NCBI GenBank assembly: GCA_017503015.1
Contig: JAFVTX010000073.1
Location: 27,042-91,041 of the forward strand
Length of the DNA stretch: 64,000 nucleotides
Direction of reading: 5' to 3'
Source of the DNA: Fibrobacter sp.
GTDB lineage: Bacteria; Fibrobacterota; Fibrobacteria; Fibrobacterales; Fibrobacteraceae
In this document: positions 58,131-64,000 of the stretch, in pieces
Numbering within the stretch: the stretch's first letter is position 1
Layout: every line of letters begins with the position of its first letter
Notes under the pieces: generated by a model
The model's database searches: none
What the model was told of the DNA's origin: nothing
What the model saw: the letters and a program-made list of their open reading frames with translations, nothing else
Translations under genes and position numbers: made by a program

Positions 58131-59267
58131 ATGAACGCAAAAATTCAGTACATCATGGCTGCAGCAACATTCGTCGCCGCCCTCAGCAATTCCGCATTTG
58201 CACAGACGGTGTCCGACACGGTCTCGTTCGTGAACTTCGAGAACCGCGAAGTCGGCGTGTACGGCAACGCTGAGGCCAAAGAAGACTTCAAGCGCAACGA
58301 CTACGACAAAAGCTGGTGGTACGCCATGGACAAGAACAATGGCGAAAACTCCAAGGTCGTTTACGACGGCGAGGAACACGGCAACGTACTGCAGCTCAAG
58401 TACCCCAAGGGCTGCGTAGGCCCGAACGACAACGACACCCCCGCCTGCGCCGGGCAAATCATCCAGCCGCTCGTGAAAACTGCCGACACTATGTGGAGCG
58501 CCTACGACATATTTTTTGAAGACGGATTCGAGTTCCAGCTGGGCGGCAAACTCCCCGGCCTATGCGGCGGCAAGTGCTACACCGGCAATGCCATGCCCGA
58601 AACTGGCGACGGCTGGAGTGCACGCATCATGTGGCGCAAAGATGGCAACGCCGTGCAGCTCATCTACTTTATGGGGCAAGAGTCCGTATACGGTGACGAC
58701 TTCAAGTGGGATTTGAACGGCACCATCCCGCAAAAACAGTTCACCACCGGCACCTGGCACCGCATTGTGAACAAGGTCAGCATGAATACCATTGCCTCTC
58801 CCGGCAATGGTGACAAGAACGGTCGCGTACAAACCTGGCTTGACGGCGAACTCGTGCTGGACGTAGATACGCTCAGGCTCCGCGATTACGACACCGTGAA
58901 AGTCGACAAGTTCTACCTCTCTACGTTCCACGGCGGAAGCAGTGCCGAATGGGCCCCTACCCACGACTGCTTTATCCGCTACGACAATTTCACCATATCG
59001 ACAGATTCCATCGCAATTTCGGAAAATGCCGCCGTCCCAGACACGGCCACAACTGCCCGCGATACCAGCGGCACCTGCGAAGGCGCAAACTGCGGAAGCA
59101 ACACCCCGGGCACCGAACGGATTATGCTGCGGGCACAAAACCGCGCCACAGTCGCTCCTGTTGAAACCTACCGCATCGACGGCACCTTTGTCGGCCGCAA
59201 GAACACCCTCCCCGACGCCGCCACGCACCAGCTCAAGAACGGGAAACGGGTGAAAGTTGTGAGGTAG
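58131..59267 (+). CDS. Polysaccharide lyase-like protein (PL14/PL20-type)
   Basis: 378 residues with signal peptide (cleavage near AFA). Residues 30-280 look like a jelly-roll lyase: GKLPGLCGGKCYTGN, ARIMWRKDGNAVQLIYFMGQ, TWHRIVNKVSMNT and KVDKFYLSTFHGG. GGKLPGLxGG is a mark of PL14/PL20 enzymes (alginate- or glucuronan-like substrates). The catalytic Tyr/Lys cannot be placed with certainty. The end (YRIDGTFVGRK) may be a short sorting remnant. -35 TTGACC and an AT-rich -10 lie just before the ATG. Confidence 0.72.
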   Translation: MNAKIQYIMAAATFVAALSNSAFAQTVSDTVSFVNFENREVGVYGNAEAKEDFKRNDYDKSWWYAMDKNNGENSKVVYDGEEHGNVLQLKYPKGCVGPNDNDTPACAGQIIQPLVKTADTMWSAYDIFFEDGFEFQLGGKLPGLCGGKCYTGNAMPETGDGWSARIMWRKDGNAVQLIYFMGQESVYGDDFKWDLNGTIPQKQFTTGTWHRIVNKVSMNTIASPGNGDKNGRVQTWLDGELVLDVDTLRLRDYDTVKVDKFYLSTFHGGSSAEWAPTHDCFIRYDNFTISTDSIAISENAAVPDTATTARDTSGTCEGANCGSNTPGTERIMLRAQNRATVAPVETYRIDGTFVGRKNTLPDAATHQLKNGKRVKVVR

Positions 59268-59302
59268 GGGTTATTGTTGAGTTTACCGTATCATTCACAG
59301 TA

Positions 59303-60462
59303 TCATCGTTTGGGATAACCGTGCTGCTCAATAAACTGTTCCTTTTGCATTTCAATCTCGCGGGCCAAAATTTCCTTAGAAGGAATGTAGGTCAGATATT
59401 TTGCTGCATACATGCGTTTATTTGTTGCAAGTGTTGAAAAACGAGCGACATCGGCATTAGTGTCTGAACAGAGAATTATGCCAATTGTCGGGTTATCTCC
59501 TTCGGTCTTTTTGTAAGTGTCATAGAGTTTGAGATACATATCCATTTGCCCGACATCTTCGTACGATATTTTCTTGTTTTCAAGTCTATCAAGACAAAAC
59601 ATTTCAGTATGTAATTGTAAAACACCAAGTCAATATAATAGTCGTCATCTTCTGTATGGATATGTTGCTGACGACCAACGAAAGCATAGCCCTTCCCCAT
59701 TTCCATCAGGAATTTTTGCAAGTGATTCAAAATCGCATTTTCCAACGTTGACTCGGTCACCGCAGCATCCTGATTTACTCCAAGAAATTCTGCAATCAAA
59801 GGATTCTTGATAAACTCCGAACGCTCCTTCTGATAATCGGCCGTCAGTTTTTTCATTTCCTTGACAACGGTAGCCTTTTTGGCCTTGGGCGTTTGCATTA
59901 ACCGATAGTAATATTGAGATGCAATATTCCGCTTCAGGGTGCGATAACCCCATTGTTGCGAAGCGGCTTCCTGCATATACCACATTCGAGCTTCGAGGTC
60001 AGAGACACGCATAAGGCATTCGTAATGACTCCACGATAATTGGGTAGGCAGAGCCTGCCTTATTTCCTCACTTTCAAAAAGGGCAGGCAATGCCTGCCCT
60101 TTTGCAGCAATCGCTTTCTTAAACTCTACAGGCAGAGTTTGAAATACCTGTAAATCCTGAAAATTAAGATAAAATTTCCTATAACTTTTTAACGATGCGA
60201 TCGAGAAACCCTTTCCGAATTCAGCAGTTAATTTTTCGGCAGCCGTTTCAACAACATGTTTCCCATAATCAGCCCTCGCCTTTCCCTGCTGTTCCTGTTC
60301 CACAATTCGCCAACCCAGTAGCCAATTGCAGGCAACCTGCATCAGATTTGCCGCACGAAAACTCATATTCCGTGCCGTAGAAACGATGCTCTTCAAATCC
60401 GTTATGAAGTCGGCGTTGAGGTTCGCGTTGCTCTTTGACGAAGCGAGTTTCTTTTTAGACAT
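59303..60462 (-). pseudogene. Frameshifted DUF1016/YhcG-type PD-(D/E)XK nuclease
   Basis: Two overlapping minus-strand frames form one DUF1016 protein. The first (start 60462) has the N-terminal domain (WLLGWRIVEQEQQGKARADY, LKSYRKFYLNF, LSWSHYECLMRV, WYMQEAASQQWGYRTLKRNI) and the nuclease strands YIDLVFYNYILKCFVLIDLK. The second frame takes up with SYEDVGQMDMYLKLYD and PTIGIILCSDTNADVARFS. The shift (-1) lies in an A-rich stretch at about 59572-59580. Intact length would be about 380 residues. RBS AAAGGAG. The break may be biological or a sequencing error. Confidence 0.85.
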
Positions 60463-60621
60463 AGTGGCTCCTTTGAAAAAAAGAAAAACATTTGATAATC
60501 ATCAAATGCCTTTCGGAGCCTGCACTATTAGGAACCGCAGCAGAAATGTAGATAATATGCCAAAGTTGGCAAGGGGCTTAAGGAAATTTTACATCTGGTT
60601 TTACTTTTGATTTGCACTTTA

Positions 60622-61788
60622 TCACGCAAGCGTATAATAATCAAGAATCAAGTCAACCGCACTTGCGTCCTTGAGGATTCGGTTTTCGTAGCGTATCCGT
60701 CTGCTTCTTATTTGCTTCTTCGCTGCTCTTTCTTGCTTTTCATATTCCTGTCGATACATGATACCCGTCATAAAAGGGCGGCGTTGAACTTCTATCTCGG
60801 GCATTGGCTCGGGTTCGTTTCTTTTTTCAAAGTCCTTGAGATCCAAATACGTCGAAATCCTTAAACGGTTCTGAGGAGACAAGCCCATGGCCGTGGCATA
60901 GACTTTTGCGTTTCGAATGATTTCAGCACCACGAGGAATTCCTATAGATTCCAGATTATCCGGAATATAAGAAAATCCCAAGAAATAGACTCGCTCCGCA
61001 TTTTTCAGGAATCCTTGATACCTTTCTTTTTCGGATTCATCGCGGTTCTGACGCTTCTCCCAGACCGTTTCCATCCTCTTGGCAATTTCTTGATACTTGC
61101 CATTTTCTACAGTACCAAAGGGAATTTCCTCAAGAGAGCCGATAAAGCCATTGACATGAAATATTTGCATTTCTTTTATGAAAGCATGAGCGTCAGCATC
61201 AGCATATTGCTTGTCCGATGTCAGATACAAGAAGATGCAATATTCCAAGACGCGGTCATAATTAAAGGTAAGAAACACCGTTTGTTTCAGGATTTCTTTC
61301 CAATTATCTTGCTGGTCTATCCGAGAAAACAAATGCTGAATCCAGTCGATGTTCCAAAGCCGTGACGTCTGTTCTGCCTTCAAGATTTCGTATGCTATCA
61401 GACGTTTTCCAAAATCAACTTCGTTTGATTTTTCCTGACTGAGGCGATTCTTCAAAAATTCATCCGTCGAAACCATCATTGAATTTCGAACGCTTCGAGA
61501 AAAAGGAAGAACAATCCCATCCATCAATTGATTGTAGAAGTTTTCATGTTCAGTGTACGGTAAGACCCACGCATAATCTTTTCCGTATTGTCTTTTATTA
61601 TCCGTACTTGAATAACCAAAATGCTCTTGATATAAATCAACCAGGAAAATATCACTTGAGTCGTTAGGGTCTCTAGGAAATTTTCTGCCATAGTCAAAAT
61701 CTTTCAACCTCTGCATCAGCGTAGCGCCCGTAGGAAATCCATACGGGACACTGCAACCAGCACCTATGACAAAAACATCAGACATCAT
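60622..61788 (-). CDS. SIR2-like domain protein, probable NADase-type defence effector
   Basis: 388 residues. VIGAGCSVPYGFPTG (7-21) is the SIR2 NAD-binding loop; FNYDRVLEY (175-183) holds Asn176 and Asp178; FHVNGFIG has the catalytic His211; and VYFLGFSY (268-275) is the next strand. Bacterial SIR2-like effectors (e.g. ThsA, Sir2-HerA) deplete NAD on phage infection. The C-terminal 110 residues are basic and helical. An upstream repeat (GGYGATAAA) and a 39-residue ORF overlap the start. Confidence 0.82.
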   Translation of the reverse strand: MMSDVFVIGAGCSVPYGFPTGATLMQRLKDFDYGRKFPRDPNDSSDIFLVDLYQEHFGYSSTDNKRQYGKDYAWVLPYTEHENFYNQLMDGIVLPFSRSVRNSMMVSTDEFLKNRLSQEKSNEVDFGKRLIAYEILKAEQTSRLWNIDWIQHLFSRIDQQDNWKEILKQTVFLTFNYDRVLEYCIFLYLTSDKQYADADAHAFIKEMQIFHVNGFIGSLEEIPFGTVENGKYQEIAKRMETVWEKRQNRDESEKERYQGFLKNAERVYFLGFSYIPDNLESIGIPRGAEIIRNAKVYATAMGLSPQNRLRISTYLDLKDFEKRNEPEPMPEIEVQRRPFMTGIMYRQEYEKQERAAKKQIRSRRIRYENRILKDASAVDLILDYYTLA

Positions 61789-61904
61789 TTTTCACCGCCA
61801 CTTTTATCGCCGTTCTCAGTATTTATCGCCACTTTTATCGCCGTTTTATCACCGATTTTCGATTTTATCACCGATTTATCGCCGTTTTTTAAATTTATCG
61901 CCAT
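61785..61904 (-). CDS. Short repeat-encoded ORF overlapping the SIR2 gene
   Basis: 39 residues, ATG 61904, stop TGA overlapping the ATG of the SIR2-like gene. The product alternates NGDK, IGDK, TAIK and VAIN motifs because the DNA has a 9-nt unit GGCGATAAA read in two phases. A second frame (ATG 61929, about 17 codons, MSLQQEILNGDKFKKRR) overlaps its start; a one-base shift would fuse both. It could be a leader peptide, a small antitoxin, or chance repetition. Confidence 0.35.
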   Translation of the reverse strand: MAINLKNGDKSVIKSKIGDKTAIKVAINTENGDKSGGEK

Positions 61905-61915
61905 TCAGGATTTCT
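61789..61915. repeat. Iterated GGYGATAAA motif before the SIR2 gene
   Basis: On the minus strand GGCGATAAA or GGTGATAAA occurs seven times within 125 nt, with irregular spacing (10-24 nt), and ends in GGCGGTGAAAAATG, which would serve as the ribosome-binding site of the SIR2-like gene. Confidence 0.75.
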
Positions 61916-61961
61916 TGCTGTAAAGACATTCGCATTACATAATTTGACATTTCGAAGTTTT

Positions 61962-62044
61962 ATTTTGGAGGGGCAGGTTTTCCCCTCGCTCGCACTACGT
62001 TGCTCGCTACCCTTTCTAGCGGGGACACCCCGCAACGCCCCGAA
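61962..62044. other. GC-rich structured intergenic element
   Basis: GC-rich island in an AT-rich region. It has GGAGGGGCAGG ... TTTTCCCCTC and AGCGGGGACACCCCGC hairpins, with GGGGCG/CGCCCC complementarity over the whole. It lies between the Mrr-like gene and the SIR2 leader. No ORF. Possibly a terminator-like or dispersed element. Confidence 0.4.
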
Positions 62045-62070
62045 TGCAAAGAGACGTTTTCTTAACAAGT

Positions 62071-63048
62071 TTATCCATTCGCCTTTATAGCAATATTATA
62101 CAATAATTCCTTCAAGTCATCACCCCAAATAACTTTCACATCTTTACTTGTCGCATATTTTTCAAAATCTGGGTTTAACTGTTTCTCGCCATTAGTAAGA
62201 ATCACCCATTTTTCAAGCATCTTATTTTGACCATTGTTCCATTCAGGATATGAATCAGCCTTTAAAATCTGATCAACTGGTCCCTGCCCAACAGAATCGC
62301 CCCAGTCTTTGACTTGAATGGCGATGATGTAATAGGATTCATCATATGTAAGTGGCGAAGGAATCTTAATAATGATATCTGCACCATGTTCCTTTTCAGT
62401 TTTGCCACCAACTCGCTCAACTTTGTAATGGGGGTACAACTTTTTCAAGCCATGTACTAATGCGAATTCCCACTCTGATTCTGAAAATTGGGAATACATT
62501 TTACCATAAAGTTCTGCCTTAAACTGCTCTGCAAACAAATCAAATACAGATTCTTCGACTTCTTCATATCGGTCATCATAATCTTTGACTTCCAACAATG
62601 ATTCTTTTGGGGCGGCAATTAAAGCCTCTATTATGTCAGCATAATCATTAAGTCCCCAAAAACGCATAGGCGTTCGCAACGAAGCCTTGAGTTTACCAAC
62701 GAGGGAATTGTGACGACGAAATTCAGTTACATACTCAGCAGGAAAAATATGTCCAAAATCCCCCAATTCAGGGTCTATTTCAAATCGGTACCCCGTAGCA
62801 AAATCTTGTATAGCGCGAACAATCGTAACCGTATCAGAGGAGCATAGTCCAGGAACGAGAAGTATATCTCCCTGTTTAACTTTGAACATGCTCCTATTTC
62901 GAGAAGCCCCTTCGTTCACCGTCATATTTCTTAAATCTTGTCCAGGGTCATACCCCCATCCCTGTCGGAGTTGTTTATGTTCTAGCAACTCCTTTTTGAA
63001 GAACTCTCTTTGAGAAGTATTGATTCGATATCCGAAATAATTGGGCAT
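62071..63048 (-). CDS. Mrr-like PD-(D/E)XK restriction endonuclease with N-terminal reader-like domain
   Basis: 325 residues; AAGGAGG before the ATG. Residues 1-115 (YFGYRINTSQREFFKKELLE, RQGWGYDPGQDL, GDILLVPGL, ATGYRFEIDPE, VTEFRRHN) resemble an EVE/PUA-type or MarR-like reader domain. Residues 190-325 are an Mrr-type nuclease: GLKKLYPHYKVERVGG, HGADIII (Asp224), IIAIQVKDW (Gln245, Lys247) and a later KWVILTNGE strand. Mrr enzymes cut modified DNA (type IV restriction). The reader would recognise a modified base; this is an inference. Confidence 0.75.
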   Translation of the reverse strand: MPNYFGYRINTSQREFFKKELLEHKQLRQGWGYDPGQDLRNMTVNEGASRNRSMFKVKQGDILLVPGLCSSDTVTIVRAIQDFATGYRFEIDPELGDFGHIFPAEYVTEFRRHNSLVGKLKASLRTPMRFWGLNDYADIIEALIAAPKESLLEVKDYDDRYEEVEESVFDLFAEQFKAELYGKMYSQFSESEWEFALVHGLKKLYPHYKVERVGGKTEKEHGADIIIKIPSPLTYDESYYIIAIQVKDWGDSVGQGPVDQILKADSYPEWNNGQNKMLEKWVILTNGEKQLNPDFEKYATSKDVKVIWGDDLKELLYNIAIKANG

Positions 63049-63085
63049 GCACCCTCCTTAAAACATATCTTTCACAAAAATAAGA

Positions 63086-64000
63086 TTACTGTTTCATTCT
63101 TTTTAAAACTTTTCTAAAAAATTCTTCTTTTATAACACTTGTGGTTTGATGCTTAATTTTCGCCAAGCCCTGTGAATTAAACACCCATTCAAATGCATTT
63201 TTAAATTTTTCATCAATCGTAAATGGAACGCCGCCTGTTTTTTCTTTTTGAACAGCAACGTTTCCATCATATTCAATTATATCATTGACAACAAACCATG
63301 AAATCGGATTCTTTACTTTTTTCAAAAGCCCCTTGTCATCAAGATATATTTGCAGACACAAATCACCAACTTTGATACTACGGCCGCAATCATTACAATT
63401 TTTTAAAGAAATTACGGCATGTTTAATTTCTTCGTAGTCCTTTTTCTCATAATGGCTATCATAGTACAGGAGTTTGATAGGCTCCTTATATTCACTTTCC
63501 ATATATAATCTAAACGATTTATTTTTCCGTTTAGACAAAGAATTCTGATTAGTATAAACAACTTTTCGAGACATCCTGCGAAGTTCGTTAAGCAATTTTC
63601 CATTAACTTCTGAACAACGCCCCAAGGTTTTTATCAATTCATCAATTTTGAAATTTACATCATTAATATAAACAGCGTATTCTAAAAGACCTTTTTCACC
63701 AAGAGCATTATCGGACAGGTTTGCAGAGCCAATAATTACTCCCCGCCCTTTAGCCCAATAGATTTTTGCATGCAACTTTTCTTTGAAATACACGCTAGGC
63801 CCAGATTCCATCAAAGCAACAACGCCCTCAGGATTTGTTGCATGAGGTAAGGGCCAGCAATAAATTTCCAGATTTTCGAAATTCGGAATATATTCGGCAG
63901 CATTGCCGCCAACAAAGCCCACAATAGCGACTTTTCGAGCATCAGTATCAAAAAGCCATTTCAGTTTCTTCTTGATCTCTTGTGAGTTTTCTAAATATTG
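63086..64000 (-). CDS. PLD-like nuclease, partial (runs off the window)
   Basis: The frame is open to the right edge; the N-terminus is missing. LHAKIYWAKGRGVIIGSANLS is an HKD-type motif (HxK...GSxNLS) of the phospholipase D superfamily, a core for restriction nucleases (BfiI/NgoFVII-like) and defence proteins. Before it lies KVAIVGFVGGNAAEYI. After it come a helical part and a C-terminal part with NCNDCGR and a Cys further on, perhaps a zinc site. Only one HKD motif is seen, as in dimeric PLD nucleases. It is 37 nt upstream of the Mrr-like gene on the same strand. Confidence 0.72.
   Translation of the reverse strand, partial: QYLENSQEIKKKLKWLFDTDARKVAIVGFVGGNAAEYIPNFENLEIYCWPLPHATNPEGVVALMESGPSVYFKEKLHAKIYWAKGRGVIIGSANLSDNALGEKGLLEYAVYINDVNFKIDELIKTLGRCSEVNGKLLNELRRMSRKVVYTNQNSLSKRKNKSFRLYMESEYKEPIKLLYYDSHYEKKDYEEIKHAVISLKNCNDCGRSIKVGDLCLQIYLDDKGLLKKVKNPISWFVVNDIIEYDGNVAVQKEKTGGVPFTIDEKFKNAFEWVFNSQGLAKIKHQTTSVIKEEFFRKVLKRMKQ

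Noticed and set aside
59303..60462. Programmed -1 frameshifting in the DUF1016 gene
   Set aside because: The overlap has no slippery heptamer in the zero frame and no strong downstream structure; an indel is simpler.

Overview
This window most likely comes from a Fibrobacter-lineage chromosome: a strictly anaerobic, fibre-degrading bacterium. The evidence is several copies of the Fibrobacter succinogenes major paralogous domain (FISUMP, TIGR02145), two proteins of the Fibrobacter paralogous family TIGR02147, lipoproteins with Ser-rich linkers, an extracellular GH74 xyloglucanase ending in a type IX secretion-like tail, a probable polysaccharide lyase, and anaerobe oxygen-defence enzymes (rubrerythrin, FprA-type flavoprotein). 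The species is not fixed by the sequence. No rRNA, tRNA, CRISPR array or insertion-sequence transposase was recognised.

Layout. 1-3.5 kb: partial NYN-like gene, a tandem 94-nt repeat, a TPR protein, a frameshifted esterase and a SUMF1-like protein. 3.8-13.4 kb: envelope and housekeeping genes (LpoA-like TPR plus periplasmic-binding protein, a lipoprotein, tmk, a secreted protein with three WNH repeats, a FISUMP membrane protein, secA). 13.5-16.7 kb: GH74 enzyme and rubrerythrin. 16.8-28.5 kb: accessory region with a two-FISUMP lipoprotein coupled to a TIGR02147 gene, then a tightly packed plus-strand run of FISUMP lipoproteins mixed with AT-rich unfamiliar genes (P-loop protein, ComEC-like metallo-beta-lactamase-fold protein, PD-(D/E)XK-like gene with an in-frame stop). 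28.5-46.7 kb: core genes (ttcA-like, dnaN, rng, pta, phosphofructokinase, OmpR-type two-component system, LpoB with a COG3014-type partner) and a toxin-antitoxin pair. 46.8-59.3 kb: PEGA protein, ABC-class ATPase, FprA, two CAP-domain lipoproteins, an anti-sigma/anti-anti-sigma pair, a Na+ symporter, a second TIGR02147-lipoprotein operon and a polysaccharide lyase-like enzyme. 59.3-64 kb: AT-rich minus-strand cluster resembling a defence island (broken DUF1016 nuclease, SIR2-like protein, Mrr-like nuclease, PLD-like nuclease running off the end).

Intergenic DNA is unusually patterned. Arrays of degenerate 7-nt repeats fill several gaps, sometimes from one stop codon to the next. A hairpin-bearing 94-96-nt repeat family occurs at two loci. 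Several genes have TTGnnn-16/17-TATATT promoters, some so close to the ATG that the mRNA could be leaderless. Three genes are interrupted by a frameshift or stop.

The best candidates for something undescribed are the mixed FISUMP/P-loop/MBL operon (20.8-28.5 kb), the recurrent TIGR02147-lipoprotein coupling, the 94-96-nt repeat family, and the right-hand defence cluster with its GGYGATAAA-repeat leader ORF.
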